From Corallococcus sp. NCRR (GTDB lineage Bacteria > Myxococcota > Myxococcia > Myxococcales > Myxococcaceae): a stretch of DNA of 64,000 bases. Under the pieces are notes generated by a model. It had not been told where the DNA came from. It was given only the letters and a program-made list of their open reading frames with translations, and did no database searches. The translations under genes and the position numbers were made by a program. Positions 33,349-42,594 of the stretch are shown here, piece after piece (position 1 is the stretch's first letter; each line of letters opens with the position of its first letter). The stretch is from assembly GCF_026965535.1 (NCBI RefSeq), contig NZ_CP114039.1:868001-932000 (forward strand), read 5' to 3'.

Positions 33349-35769
33349 ATGAACCGTCTCGCACTGGCGCTCTGCTTCGTCTCGCTCGCTGCCCTGGGCC
33401 AACCCACACCGGATGCCGGCACCTCCGCCGGGGTCCCCGCTTCCCATCCCGCACCGGATGCCGGTGGCGCCTCCGCGCCTTCGGCCAGCGACGCGGCCCG
33501 CCCCGCTCAAGAGGGCAACCCTTCCGACGCTTCGGCCACCCTCCACACGGCGCCTGCGCCATCGGAGGACTCCGATGACTCAACGTGCCCGGAGGGCTTC
33601 AACGAGGACGATGGCGACCTCTCGGACTCCACGGTGCTCGGAGCCATGCAGGTCGAGGTGGACGGCCGGGGACTCACGCCCACGGGCCTGGAGTTTCGCG
33701 GGCTCCAGCGGCTCACGGAGGCGCAGGTCCGCAAGCTCGTGGGCGCACCGCCCCCGGATGCATCCCGCCCCCTGACGGCCACGCAGGTGCAGTCCCTGCT
33801 GCATCGCCTGGCGCGCACCGGCCTCTTCGCCCGCGTGGAGCCGCGTGTTCGCGTCAGTGAGCAGGGTCCGGCCCTGCTCGAAGTGACGTTGCAGGAGAAC
33901 CCCACGCTCACCTCGGTGGAGTTCGAAGGCCTTCAAGACCTCCGGCCCGACGAACTGTGGGGAGCGCTGTTCGAGCGTTCCGCCGACGCGGCCGAGGACG
34001 ATGACGAGGTCACCACGCTGAGCTTCCACACGCGCCGCGGGCAACTGAGGGTCGTCAGCCCGTGCCCACCGCCGCGCCCGCCCCGGGCGTGGCTGGCGCG
34101 ACGGGAGGGCGGCGCGTTCCGCCCCGGCATCATGCGGGGAGGCCTGGACGCCGCGCTCGACCGCGTCCTCAAGACGCTGCGCGAGGGCGACGGATACCTG
34201 CTCGCGACGGTGTCCGCGACGCTGTCCCCTGAAGGCCGGCTGGTCGTGACGGTGGACGAAGGCCAGCTGGAGTCCGTGGAGGTGCGTGGCGTGGACGACG
34301 CGATGGCCACACGGGTGCGCGAAGCCCTGGGCCTGGAGCCCGGCGACGTCTTCCTCCGCAGTGATGCCCGCCGCGCCATGGAGCGCATGGAGTCGCGGCT
34401 GCCCTTCCTGCGCGCGGTGGACAGCGAGGACCTCCAGGAGGAACGCACGGCCGTGCGCATCGTCGAGGAGCGCGAGGCCGACGGCACGCGGACCTACCGC
34501 ACGCAAGAGGAGCCCCGCCGAAAGCCGCGGCGCCACGAGCGCGTGGAGTTCGAGTTGGGCTGGAACCGGATGTTCAACGGCTGGCGCGACGCCGGGAGCG
34601 ACGGCCTCACGCTGGCGGGGAAGCGGCTGATCGTGCACGTGCGCCCGCGTCCTCCGGACCTGGACGTGGACCTGCTGCCCGTGCACACGCAGGTGACGGG
34701 CTTCGCGCCGGGGCTCAAGGCGAGCCTGCGCATCTTCGACTCCCGAGACCGCGTGCACACGACGCTGGAGGGAGGCTTCTTCATCCCCCTGCGGCTGGGC
34801 GGACAGCACATCCCGGATGATCCGGAGGGCACGAGCCGTCAGCGCCACGTCAACCTGCTGGGCGGCGCGAAGGTGCAACTGCCCGCGCTGGGCATCGAGG
34901 AGCTGGGCGCGCAGGTGCACGACTTCATCGACACGCTGGACCGCTGGCGGCTGGGGGACTTCGACTCGTACTTCTACTCGTTCCTCATCAACCGGCCGGA
35001 CCGGGACTACTTCCGCCGTCAGGGCTTCACGGCCTTCGCCACCTGGCGTTGGGCGGACTCGTGGCTCGCGGGCGTGGAGGTGCGCGGTGACACGATGAGC
35101 TCGCTCCAGTCCTTCACGCCGCCGCTCAGCCTCTTCCGGAATGATGACCCGCCGTTCCCGAACGCGCCGGTGAACGAAGGGCGCTTCCGTTCAGCGGTGG
35201 TGCGGCTGGAGTACAGCGAAACCGCGGAGCGCGACACGCGCGTGGGCTCGCTCTTCCGCACGCCGGAGACGTCCCTCTTCAAGCATCATGAGAGCTGGAG
35301 GCGCGAATCCAGGCTGCGCGGCTTCGTGACGCTGGAGGTGGGCGAAGGCCCGGGCGCGGACGGCGCGGATGCGCGCTTCTGGAAGCTGGTGGGCGACGTG
35401 GCGCTGGACATGCCCATGAAGTGGGACACTCGATTGAACCTGCGCCTGCGGGCCGCGACGGGCCACGACCTGCCGCTGCAGAAGCAGGAGGCGCTGGGAG
35501 GCTGGAGCGCGCTGCGAGGCTTCGGCTTCAAGGAGTTCCGGGGCGGAGACAGCTCGGTGCTCGCGAGCGCCGAGTACCGCTGGGACTGCCTGGGCCTCTT
35601 CGCGGACCTGGGTTCGGTGCACGCCGCGAGCGCATGGTCGGACGCGAAGTTGGGCCTGGGGGCCAGCCTCCACCTCGGTGACACCCTGCGCTTCGAGGCC
35701 GCCTGGCGCATCGACGAAAAGGCCCGGCTCGAGCCCGAGGCGCGCCTGCTGTTCAACCGGACCTTCTGA
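33349..35769 (+). CDS. Omp85/BamA-superfamily outer-membrane protein (TamA-like)
   Basis: An 806-residue secreted protein. ATG 33349 gives the cleanest signal peptide (NRLALALCFVSLAALG); ATG 33331 is an alternative. An Ala/Pro-rich linker and an acidic stretch lead to POTRA-like repeats (LEFRGLQRLTEAQVRKLVGA and VEVRGVDDAMATRVREALG), then a 16-strand-type C-terminal barrel ending in RLLFNRTF with a terminal Phe. The barrel includes the GWSALRGFGFKEFRGGDSSV block, the Omp85 lid motif. Such proteins fold or translocate outer-membrane or surface proteins. It follows the sensor/regulator pair by 138 bases. Confidence 0.85.
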   Translation: MNRLALALCFVSLAALGQPTPDAGTSAGVPASHPAPDAGGASAPSASDAARPAQEGNPSDASATLHTAPAPSEDSDDSTCPEGFNEDDGDLSDSTVLGAMQVEVDGRGLTPTGLEFRGLQRLTEAQVRKLVGAPPPDASRPLTATQVQSLLHRLARTGLFARVEPRVRVSEQGPALLEVTLQENPTLTSVEFEGLQDLRPDELWGALFERSADAAEDDDEVTTLSFHTRRGQLRVVSPCPPPRPPRAWLARREGGAFRPGIMRGGLDAALDRVLKTLREGDGYLLATVSATLSPEGRLVVTVDEGQLESVEVRGVDDAMATRVREALGLEPGDVFLRSDARRAMERMESRLPFLRAVDSEDLQEERTAVRIVEEREADGTRTYRTQEEPRRKPRRHERVEFELGWNRMFNGWRDAGSDGLTLAGKRLIVHVRPRPPDLDVDLLPVHTQVTGFAPGLKASLRIFDSRDRVHTTLEGGFFIPLRLGGQHIPDDPEGTSRQRHVNLLGGAKVQLPALGIEELGAQVHDFIDTLDRWRLGDFDSYFYSFLINRPDRDYFRRQGFTAFATWRWADSWLAGVEVRGDTMSSLQSFTPPLSLFRNDDPPFPNAPVNEGRFRSAVVRLEYSETAERDTRVGSLFRTPETSLFKHHESWRRESRLRGFVTLEVGEGPGADGADARFWKLVGDVALDMPMKWDTRLNLRLRAATGHDLPLQKQEALGGWSALRGFGFKEFRGGDSSVLASAEYRWDCLGLFADLGSVHAASAWSDAKLGLGASLHLGDTLRFEAAWRIDEKARLEPEARLLFNRTF

Positions 35770-35772
35770 GCC

Positions 35773-36366
35773 ATGGGAAGGCACGCCACAAAGGGCAGGC
35801 AAGGCGCGGCGCTCGTCGTCGCGGCGGGCCTGCTCGCGTCCGGAGCACACGCGGAAGAGGCGTCCGCCGCCTGCACCGCGACGCTCTCCGGCAAGCGCGT
35901 GATGGTCCGGCCGGAGGCACGCGCCTTCATCTCCCCGGAGCTGGACCGGCTGGTGCGGCTGGGCCTCGCGGGGAAGCTGGAGGTGGAGCTGACGCTCTGG
36001 AAGCGCCGCGCCTTCTGGTTCGACGCGCACCTGGACAGCGCGCGGGTCACCCAGGTGCTCGCCTTCACGCAAGAGGGCTACGTCCTGGACGGGCGAGAGC
36101 TGACCGGAGGCGTGGGCACGCTGGAGCTGGAGCGCGTGGCCTGGACGCTGGACTCCAGGCCCGGAGCGGACGAGCACTTCGTCGTGCGGGTGGAGGTGCG
36201 GCTCCAGGTCGTGACGGCCGCGAGCCTGGGCCGCATGGCGCGCTGGCTCACCCAGGGTGAGGCCTCGTCCTCCGGAACACCCGTCCTGGGGAGCCTGCTG
36301 CGCTCCGTGGCGGAAGACCTGGCGAGACAGGCCACCGGCCGCTGCGACGTGAGCCGCCAGCCCTGA
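35773..36366 (+). CDS. DUF4390-like secreted protein
   Basis: A 197-residue protein that begins three bases after the Omp85 gene. The N-terminus is a signal peptide (GAALVVAAGLLASGAHA). The mature part has the pattern ELTLWKRRAFWFDAHLDSA and a later VRVEVRLQVV strand, resembling DUF4390 proteins, which in other bacteria are encoded beside NtrY-type kinases. That neighbourhood is partly reproduced here, with the kinase two genes upstream. Assignment by pattern only; function unknown. Confidence 0.6.
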   Translation: MGRHATKGRQGAALVVAAGLLASGAHAEEASAACTATLSGKRVMVRPEARAFISPELDRLVRLGLAGKLEVELTLWKRRAFWFDAHLDSARVTQVLAFTQEGYVLDGRELTGGVGTLELERVAWTLDSRPGADEHFVVRVEVRLQVVTAASLGRMARWLTQGEASSSGTPVLGSLLRSVAEDLARQATGRCDVSRQP

Positions 36367-36374
36367 CGCGGCCC

Positions 36375-37322
36375 TCAGCCCCGCCGCGCCACCAGCGCCA
36401 CCAGCGCGATGCGCTCCACGCCCGCGTACGGCTCCTTCTCCAGCTCCTCGCCGAACACGTCCGGGTCCAGCTCCTCGTAGCGCACCTCCGAGAGCGGCGC
36501 GCCCCGCCACACCGGCTCCAGCGCGGTGCGCAGCAGGTCCTCACCGTCCACCACCGGCGCTCCCGTGTAGAGCACCAGCGTGCCGCCCGGCCCCAGGCGC
36601 TCCACGCTCTCACGCACGATGCGCACCGACAGCTCCGTGCCGTGCGTGCCGCCGCCATCCCGGTACGTGCGCTTGTCCGTGTCCGCCAGGTACGGCGGGT
36701 TCGCCATGATGAGGTCGAACCGGCCAGACACGTCCCGCAGCAGGTCCGAGTGCACCGCCTGGACCGCGTGCGCGCCGTTCAGCCTCGCGTTCACCCGCGA
36801 GTACTCCAGCGCCAACGGGTTCAAATCCGCGAGCACCACCTGCGCGCTCCGCGCCGCCACCGACAGGCCCCCGGCCCCCGAGCCGCACCCCAGGTCCACC
36901 GCGCGCCGGAAACTGCCCGGCACCCGCTGGAGCAACGCGCAGAACCGGTAGGTGTCCGGCCCGAAGAACACCGCGTCCTGCTCCGACGTGGGCCACGCCG
37001 AATGGACGTACAGCCCCGCGCCCAGGCTGGAGAACCGCACCCGGCTCCGGTGCGTCCCGTCCCTGCAGTCCACCAGCGCGCCCGCCTCCTCCAGCAGCGC
37101 CACCATCCGGGGCTCCAGCACGCCCGGTCCGAAAGGCCGGCTCCATCCGAAGACGTCCCGGACCGAGTGGGCCACCTTCGCCCCCGGCCGCGCGTTCACC
37201 CGCCGGTGCGTCTCCGGGGTCACCGTCGTGAAGGCATACCCCCTGGCGCGAAGAGCCTCGCCCAGCGCCACCAGCGCGGCCTCCCTCACCTCCATGCCCC
37301 CGGCCCCATTGCCACCATCCAC
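36375..37322 (-). CDS. SAM-dependent methyltransferase (PrmC/RlmG-like)
   Basis: A 315-residue class I methyltransferase. Start GTG 37322 follows AAAGGG at good spacing; ATG 37295 is also possible. An N-terminal domain of about 100 residues precedes the SAM motif AVDLGCGSGAGGLS, the acidic loop VVLADLNPLALEYSR and the catalytic LIMANPPYLAD (NPPY, typical of N-methylation of Gln or of guanine N2). It could be a release-factor or rRNA methyltransferase relative, although this exact N-terminus is not one I can name. Confidence 0.85.
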   Translation of the reverse strand: MDGGNGAGGMEVREAALVALGEALRARGYAFTTVTPETHRRVNARPGAKVAHSVRDVFGWSRPFGPGVLEPRMVALLEEAGALVDCRDGTHRSRVRFSSLGAGLYVHSAWPTSEQDAVFFGPDTYRFCALLQRVPGSFRRAVDLGCGSGAGGLSVAARSAQVVLADLNPLALEYSRVNARLNGAHAVQAVHSDLLRDVSGRFDLIMANPPYLADTDKRTYRDGGGTHGTELSVRIVRESVERLGPGGTLVLYTGAPVVDGEDLLRTALEPVWRGAPLSEVRYEELDPDVFGEELEKEPYAGVERIALVALVARRG

Positions 37323-37424
37323 GTCGCGCCCTTTCGAAGGGTTTCCCCTTCAACGTGGGACCGGCCGTCCAAGGCGACAAGGCGCCTTTGCGCCAGGGCC
37401 GCCCGCCAGCACGGACCCGGGGGC

Positions 37425-38042
37425 TCAGCGGTCAGCAGGCAGGGGAGCGTCCAGCAGGTCCTGGATGCCCGGCACCTCCACCACGAACTGCAGGAAGTTG
37501 CGCAGGATGCGCCCCGTGGCGCCCCAGATGACGTGCTCGCCGTGCGTGTAGAAGTGCACGTCGTGCTCCATCCCCTCCCAGATGTGCCGCTCCACCCGGA
37601 GGATGGCGGGGTCCAGCAGGCGCGCCAGCGGCACCTCCAGCACCAGGTCCACTTCCATCGGATTGGGCACGTACCTTCCGTCCCCCGGTACGACGCCCAC
37701 GTAGGGACGGATGCGGTACGCGGACGTGGTGGGCGTCTCGTCCAGCAGGCCCAGCACGCGCACGTGCGCGCGAGCGATGCCCAGCTCCTCCTCCGTCTCG
37801 CGCAGCGCGGTCTCCACCGGCGTGACGTCCCGCGCCTCCTGGCCTCCGCCCGGGAAGGCGTACTGCCCCGCGTGCGTGCGCAGGGTGGCGGGCCGCCGCG
37901 TGAAGACCACGTGGGGCACGCCATCCCGCTCGAAGAGGGGCACCAGCACGGCGGCCTCTCGCAGCGCCCGGCCCTTCCACTCGAACGTCCGCGCCGGCCT
38001 CGCCGTCAGCCGCGACTCCAGCGCATCGAACAGGGCCTGCAC
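37425..38042 (-). CDS. Nudix hydrolase (CoA pyrophosphatase-like)
   Basis: A 205-residue hydrolase. GTG 38042 is chosen since GGGGGAGG lies eight bases upstream; GTG 38048 is closer to it. The Nudix box is [20 protein letters not shown] followed by EELGI, and the NudL/UPF0035 signature precedes it ([20 protein letters not shown]). Relatives cleave CoA and its derivatives to phosphopantetheine and 3',5'-ADP. It lies 20 bases downstream of uppP on the same strand. The longer open frame upstream is not coding. Confidence 0.88.
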   Translation of the reverse strand: MQALFDALESRLTARPARTFEWKGRALREAAVLVPLFERDGVPHVVFTRRPATLRTHAGQYAFPGGGQEARDVTPVETALRETEEELGIARAHVRVLGLLDETPTTSAYRIRPYVGVVPGDGRYVPNPMEVDLVLEVPLARLLDPAILRVERHIWEGMEHDVHFYTHGEHVIWGATGRILRNFLQFVVEVPGIQDLLDAPLPADR

Positions 38043-38062
38043 GCGCACGACCTCCCCCTTCC

Positions 38063-38956
38063 TCAGTCCGTGATCTGCTTCTCCACCGGCGGCTTCGTCG
38101 GAGCCTCCGGCGTCGCCAGGTTCTCCACGCCGGACATCGGCTTGAGGATGTTCGCCTGCAACAGCCCCAAGAGCAGCACCCCCAGCGCGATGCGGTACAC
38201 CACGAACACCAACGTGGTGCGCCGCTTCAGGAAGCTCAACAGCCACGCGATGGCGGCCATGCCCGACAGGAAGGCCACCAGCGTCCCCACCACCAGGGCC
38301 ACCGTCGACGGCCGCTGCGTGGCCTCCAGCAGGTGCTTCAGCTCGAAGATGCCCGCCAGCGTCGTCGCCGGGATGGACAAGAGGAACGAGTAGCGCGCCG
38401 CGTCCTCGCGCTTGAGCCCCAGCGACAGGCCGCCCGTGAGCGTCGTGCCGGAGCGGGACGAGCCCGGCACCAGCGCCAGCGCCTGCCACAGGCCGATGAG
38501 GATGCCGTCCTTCCACGTCATGTCCGCCACGGTGCGCTGGTGCGACGCGCGCCTCTCCACGACGAACAGCACGATGGCCAGCACGATGAGGCTGCCCGCG
38601 ATGACGTAGAGCGAACGGAACTGCGTCTCGATGAGCTTCTTGAACGCCAGCCCGCAGATGCCGATGGGCAGCGTGCCCACGCCCACGAACCACGCGAGCC
38701 GCGCCTCCAGCGTGCCGAACGGGTCCCGCTTCACCAGCCCCACGACGAACGCCTTCACCAGCGCGACGATGTCCTTGCGGAAGTAGATGAGCACCGCGGC
38801 CACCGTGCCCAACTGGATGATGGCCGAGTACGCCGCGCCCGGGTCGGGCCAGCCGAACAGCTCTGGCGCGATGCGCAGGTGCGCGGTGGAGCTGATGGGC
38901 AGGAACTCCGTGAGACCCTGGACCAGACCCAGGACGATGGCTTCGAGCAGGCTCAT
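38063..38956 (-). CDS. uppP: undecaprenyl-diphosphatase
   Basis: A 297-residue polytopic membrane enzyme from ATG 38956. Motifs: [16 protein letters not shown] near the N-terminus and [14 protein letters not shown] in the middle, both diagnostic of UppP/BacA. It dephosphorylates undecaprenyl pyrophosphate to recycle the lipid carrier for peptidoglycan and polysaccharide assembly; resistance to bacitracin is the classic phenotype of overexpression. Probably co-transcribed with the Nudix gene. Confidence 0.96.
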   Translation of the reverse strand: MSLLEAIVLGLVQGLTEFLPISSTAHLRIAPELFGWPDPGAAYSAIIQLGTVAAVLIYFRKDIVALVKAFVVGLVKRDPFGTLEARLAWFVGVGTLPIGICGLAFKKLIETQFRSLYVIAGSLIVLAIVLFVVERRASHQRTVADMTWKDGILIGLWQALALVPGSSRSGTTLTGGLSLGLKREDAARYSFLLSIPATTLAGIFELKHLLEATQRPSTVALVVGTLVAFLSGMAAIAWLLSFLKRRTTLVFVVYRIALGVLLLGLLQANILKPMSGVENLATPEAPTKPPVEKQITD

Positions 38957-39095
38957 AGGGAACGTGGCCGCCAGGGATATGCCCTGCCCCCCTGCCCCGC
39001 AAGCGCGAAGGTTCCCCACACCGGGGCCCGGGTCCGCCACCCGACCGTCCGGCGTGGGAAGCCGGGAGGCGAACCCGGGTAGGCTCCACCCCGCC

Positions 39096-39569
39096 ATGCC
39101 CCCCGTCCCCCTGTGCCCCTGCTCCTCCGGCCAGCGCTACAAGCAGTGCTGCGCCCCCTTCCACAAAGGCGAGGCGGAAGCCCCGGACGCCGAGCGCCTC
39201 ATGCGCAGCCGCTACAGCGCCTTCGCCCAGCGCGACGCCGCGTACCTGTGGAAGACGCTCCACCCCGACCACCCGATGCGGGCCCGTCCGGAAGCGGACG
39301 TCGTGCGCGAGCTGCGCGCCTTCGCCCAGGCCCACCAGTACCCGGGGCTGGCGGTGTTGGGCCACCAGCCTCCGGACGCGACGGGGCTCTCCCGCGTCCT
39401 CTTCTTCGCCAAGGTGTTCGAGAAGGGGAAGGACCAGTCCTTCGTGGAGCGCTCGGACTTCCGCCACGACGGCACCGGCTGGCGCTACCTGGACGGCGTC
39501 CTCAAGCTGCCGCGCGAGCTGAAGGTCCCGCCGGAGTCCCTCACGCTCGAGACCTTCCCCGCGGACTGA
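39096..39569 (+). CDS. YchJ-family SEC-C zinc-binding protein
   Basis: A 157-residue protein from ATG 39096. The N-terminal SEC-C motif is [13 protein letters not shown], followed by the UPF0225/YchJ core ([21 protein letters not shown] and the FAKVFEKGK segment). Members are small cytoplasmic zinc proteins of unsettled function, linked by domain to SecA C-terminal zinc knuckles. Divergent from uppP. Confidence 0.93.
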   Translation: MPPVPLCPCSSGQRYKQCCAPFHKGEAEAPDAERLMRSRYSAFAQRDAAYLWKTLHPDHPMRARPEADVVRELRAFAQAHQYPGLAVLGHQPPDATGLSRVLFFAKVFEKGKDQSFVERSDFRHDGTGWRYLDGVLKLPRELKVPPESLTLETFPAD

Positions 39570-39577
39570 AGGCACGG

Positions 39578-39607
39578 CCGCGAAAATCCCCGTCAGGATT
39601 TTCGCGG
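39578..39607 (+). terminator. perfect 12-bp hairpin after YchJ gene
   Basis: CCGCGAAAATCC (39578-39589) pairs perfectly with GGATTTTCGCGG (39596-39607) around CCGTCA. It begins eight bases after the YchJ stop. The AAAA/TTTT core inside the stem is unusual for a GC-rich genome, and no T-run follows, so it may be a terminator or a relic of an inserted repeat. Confidence 0.55.
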
Positions 39608-39641
39608 CGCTTGCGTCCATGGAAGTGCTGCCCGGCCGGAG

Positions 39642-39709
39642 AGGCCCTACACGCTCTGGTAAAGCTCCACCACAATGGGGCTCGCGGTTCGAATCCGCCT
39701 TGGCCTGAA
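39642..39709 (+). pseudogene. tRNA-like remnant
   Basis: AGGCC (39642) pairs with GGCCT (39702-39706) as a partial acceptor stem (5 of 7 pairs). A D-arm-like GCT...AGC encloses a loop with TGGTA. GCTCC/GGGGC could form an anticodon stem but with an 8-base loop lacking a normal anticodon setting. A T-arm, GCGG TTCGAAT CCGC, has a correct TTCGAAT loop and four of five pairs. The total is about 65 bases, too short for a working tRNA, and CCA is absent. It looks like a decayed tRNA gene or a tRNA 3' end left by integration. Confidence 0.4.
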
Positions 39710-39763
39710 ACGCCACCCAATCGTGGCTTCTCCACTCGGGCAGCACCCTTCTTCCTCCTCACG

Positions 39764-40111
39764 TCACCCTCCGGACCGCGCGTCCCTGTCGAGCGACGAG
39801 AGGTCCCGGTCATCACCGTCGCCGCCCGGTGCGCCATCCGCGCCCAGTGACACGATGGCCGGCACGCCCCGGTCCAGCGTGTACACATAGTCATTGCCCC
39901 ACGGGTCGCGCGGCAGCTCCGGGAGGATGTTCTCCTCCACCAGCACGCGCAGCCCGGAGGGGGTGTCCGGCAGCCGGCCCTTCTTCATCGCGTACAGCTG
40001 GAGCCCCTGCCCCAGCGAACCGAAGTCCAGCCCCACGCGCTGCTGCTTCGCCTGGCCGAACTGGCCCATCACCGACACGCCCACCGCCGCCGCGCGACCC
40101 GTGGGCCCACG
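39764..40111 (-). pseudogene. 5'-truncated gspG (type II secretion pseudopilin) remnant
   Basis: The frame encodes the C-terminal part of a GspG-type major pseudopilin: LQLYAMKKGRLPDTPSGLRV, then LPRDPWGNDYVYT and VSLGADGAPGGDGDD, the calcium-site region. The N-terminal prepilin leader and most of the hydrophobic helix are missing: in frame upstream there is only RGPTGRAAAVGVSVMG and then a stop, 12 bases after the formyltransferase stop. GTG 40084 could allow translation of a leaderless fragment. No other gsp gene is adjacent. Confidence 0.7.
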
Positions 40112-40122
40112 TCACTCCACCC

Positions 40123-41040
40123 TCAGGCCTCTTCTGGCGCGTGCGACACCACCCAGAGCGGAGTGTCCCCACACTGCACCAGCAGTTCATCCCCCTGCCG
40201 GGCCAGCAGCGTGCCCGGCTCCGCGCGAGGGTCCTCGCCCCGCCACGCCCGCGTGCGCTGGACGCGAACCCAGCGGCCCTCGAGCCGGGCCCTCGCATCC
40301 CCCTTCCCCTCGCGCCACCCCGCGAAGCGGCACGCGCGCACCTTCAGGTGCACGGCGCGCGCGCTGTCGCGCCAGTCGATGTCCCGGTACGCCAGCTCGA
40401 AGAAGGGCGCGAAGGTCGCGTCCGCCTCCGCCTGCCGCTCCCCCACGTCTCCTCGTGCAACCCGCTCCATCACCCCGGGCAGCAGCCGGCGCGACGTGAG
40501 CATCAGCTTCTCGAAGACCACCTCCTCCGCGTCCTCGTCCGTCACCGCGAACGTCCCCTGCGCGAGCACGGGCCCGGTGTCGAAGCTCGCGTCCATGCGG
40601 TGGAAGGTGAGCCCCAGCTCGCGGGCGTCCTCACGCAGCGCCCACCCCAATGGACAGGGCCCCCGGTATCGCGGCAGCAGGGACGGGTGCGCGTTCACCG
40701 CCCCCAGCCGGGGCAACGCCAGCGCCTCCGGTGGCAGCCTCCACGGGAAGAAGAAGCACAGGAGGAGGTCCGGCTTCAGGCCCGCCAGGCGGGGCGTCAG
40801 GTGCGCCCGCTCGCTCACCAGCAGCACGTCCACGGACGGGGGCGCGGCCTCGAAGAGCCGCCCCAGCTCCGCCCAGCCCTCCATGTCCAGCGGGCGCAGG
40901 CCCCGGATGCCCGACGGCACCACCAGCGCCACCACGTCATGCCCCAGGGCCCTCAGCGCCAGCGTGAAGTCGTGCGCCACCGCGGGGGCCACGGTGAGCA
41001 GCACGATGCGCCAGCCAGACGCGGCACCCGGAGTCGGCAT
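40123..41040 (-). CDS. formyltransferase family protein (Fmt-like)
   Basis: A 305-residue protein with the N10-formyl-THF transferase core: NAHPSLLPRYRGPCPLGWAL carries the conserved Asn-x-His and SLLP loop, and DTGPVLAQG supplies the catalytic Asp. The C-terminal domain is Fmt-like. Family members formylate Met-tRNA, UDP-sugar amines or ribonucleotides. The first strand (GWRIVLLTVAPAVAHDFTLAL) differs from usual Fmt, so a sugar- or amino-substrate formyltransferase is possible. The gene lies between metK and the gspG remnant on the same strand. Confidence 0.85.
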   Translation of the reverse strand: MPTPGAASGWRIVLLTVAPAVAHDFTLALRALGHDVVALVVPSGIRGLRPLDMEGWAELGRLFEAAPPSVDVLLVSERAHLTPRLAGLKPDLLLCFFFPWRLPPEALALPRLGAVNAHPSLLPRYRGPCPLGWALREDARELGLTFHRMDASFDTGPVLAQGTFAVTDEDAEEVVFEKLMLTSRRLLPGVMERVARGDVGERQAEADATFAPFFELAYRDIDWRDSARAVHLKVRACRFAGWREGKGDARARLEGRWVRVQRTRAWRGEDPRAEPGTLLARQGDELLVQCGDTPLWVVSHAPEEA

Positions 41041-41103
41041 GGCCGTGTCCTAACAATTCACCCAACGTGTGCGCCCGGCCAACGCACGCGCCCTGCCCGG
41101 AAA

Positions 41104-41141
41104 TGAAAACGCGCTCGCCCCCGGGGAGGAGACGAGCGCGT
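41104..41141 (-). terminator. metK intrinsic terminator
   Basis: On the minus strand ACGCGCTCG pairs with CGAGCGCGT across a GC-rich loop, followed immediately by TTTTCATTT. It is 29 bases past the metK stop and is a classic Rho-independent terminator, so metK and the formyltransferase gene are probably separate transcripts. Confidence 0.8.
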
Positions 41142-41169
41142 GGACCCGGCCGGAGTGCTTTCGGTGGGG

Positions 41170-42360
41170 TCAGACCGCCTTCAGACGGGGCGTGCGCGTC
41201 TTGGGGGCGGGGGCGGCGACGGCCTCACGGAGCGCGTCCTTCTTGTCCGTGCGCTCCCAGGTGAACTCCTTCTCCGCGCGGCCGAAGTGACCGTACGCGG
41301 CGGTCTTCTGGTAGATGGGCCGCAGCAGGTCCAGGTGCTCCGTGATTTCGCGCGGGCGCAGGCCGAACACCTGGCGCACGGCGCGGGCGATCTGCTCTTC
41401 CGGCACGGTGGACGTGCCGAAGGTCTCCACCATCACGCTGACAGGCTCCGCCACGCCAATGGCGTAGGACACCTGCACCTCGCAACGGCTGGCCAGGCCC
41501 GCCGCCACGACGTTCTTCGCGATGTAGCGGCCCATGTACGCGGCCGAGCGGTCCACCTTGGACGGGTCCTTGCCGCTGAACGCGCCGCCACCGTGACGGC
41601 CCATGCCGCCGTAGGTGTCGACGATGATCTTGCGGCCCGTGAGGCCCGAGTCGCCCATGGGGCCGCCGATGACGAAGCGGCCCGTGGGGTTGATGAAGAA
41701 CTTGGTCTTGTTGTCGATGAGCTTCTTCGGCAGGACCTTCAGGATGACGTCCTCGCGGATGGCCTCCTGGATCTTCTTGTTGGAGACGTCATCCGAGTGC
41801 TGCGTGGACAGCACCACCGCGTCGATGCGCAGCGGCTTGCCGTCCTTGTACTCCACCGTGACCTGGCTCTTGCCGTCCGGGCGGATCCACGGGTGGTTCT
41901 TGCGGCGCACCTCCGCCAGGCGGCGGGTCAGCGCGTGCGCGTAGTGGATGGGCGCGGGCATCAGCTCCGGCGTCTCGTCGCACGCGAAGCCGAACATCAT
42001 GCCCTGGTCGCCGGCGCCCTGGTCCTTCTTGTTGTCCACGCCCCGGGCGATGTCCTGGCTCTGGCCCTCGATGGCCACCATGACGCCGCAGGTGTTGCCG
42101 TCGTAGCCCATGGCGCTGTCGGTGTAGCCGATGCGCGTGATGGTGGAGCGGACGATCTTCGGGATGTCCACGTAGGTGTTCGTCGTCACCTCACCCGCGA
42201 CGATGGCGAGGCCCGTCTTGACGAGCGTCTCCACGGCGACGCGCGCCTGCGGATCCTTGGCGATGATGGCATCGAGCACACCGTCGGAGATCTGGTCGGC
42301 GATCTTGTCCGGGTGGCCCTCGGTGACGGATTCAGACGTGAACAGGAAGTCGGTAGGCAT
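41170..42360 (-). CDS. metK: S-adenosylmethionine synthetase
   Basis: A 396-residue enzyme making S-adenosylmethionine from methionine and ATP. The signatures are intact: [14 protein letters not shown] at the N-terminus, the MetK hexapeptide GAGDQG, and [19 protein letters not shown] in the C-terminal part. Length is normal for bacterial MetK. It has its own promoter and terminator. The gene supplies the methyl donor used by the methyltransferases in this window and everywhere else in the cell. Confidence 0.97.
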   Translation of the reverse strand: MPTDFLFTSESVTEGHPDKIADQISDGVLDAIIAKDPQARVAVETLVKTGLAIVAGEVTTNTYVDIPKIVRSTITRIGYTDSAMGYDGNTCGVMVAIEGQSQDIARGVDNKKDQGAGDQGMMFGFACDETPELMPAPIHYAHALTRRLAEVRRKNHPWIRPDGKSQVTVEYKDGKPLRIDAVVLSTQHSDDVSNKKIQEAIREDVILKVLPKKLIDNKTKFFINPTGRFVIGGPMGDSGLTGRKIIVDTYGGMGRHGGGAFSGKDPSKVDRSAAYMGRYIAKNVVAAGLASRCEVQVSYAIGVAEPVSVMVETFGTSTVPEEQIARAVRQVFGLRPREITEHLDLLRPIYQKTAAYGHFGRAEKEFTWERTDKKDALREAVAAPAPKTRTPRLKAV

Positions 42361-42410
42361 GTCTTCTCGGGCTTCGCGCTTATTCGGTGACGCAGCGCAG
42401 AGGGGCGGAC

Positions 42411-42438
42411 ACTAAACGTGCGGTCCCAGCAGAGTCAA
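42411..42438 (-). promoter_or_regulatory. predicted metK promoter
   Basis: On the minus strand TTGACT (42438-42433), a 16-base spacer and TTTAGT (42416-42411) form a sigma-70-like promoter about 50 bases ahead of the metK start. A small dyad, CCTGT/ACAGG, lies just upstream. I found no known SAM riboswitch fold in the leader. Confidence 0.45.
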
Positions 42439-42594
42439 ACCTGTCGATACAGGGGTTTATTCGGCGCGAAGCGCCCCCCGGGCAGGCGGACCGACGTCGC
42501 GGGTGTGCCTGGCCGCCGGTTGAATTTCATGGTTCGCGCGGCGTTCTCCTGGGCTACAGGACCCGCGCCCTTCTTCTGGAGGTCAACGACCCAT

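Noticed and set aside
39642-39709. A working tRNA gene
   Set aside because: It is too short, the anticodon loop is abnormal, the acceptor stem is incomplete and CCA is missing; kept only as a remnant.
37425-39746. A single 773-codon open frame on the minus strand covering the Nudix, uppP and YchJ regions
   Set aside because: The true genes there use other frames or strands with full domain signatures (Nudix, UppP, SEC-C); the long frame is open only because GC-rich codons avoid stops.
42361-42594. A SAM riboswitch in front of metK
   Set aside because: I found a short dyad and a promoter but none of the conserved SAM-I, SAM-II or SAH riboswitch boxes.
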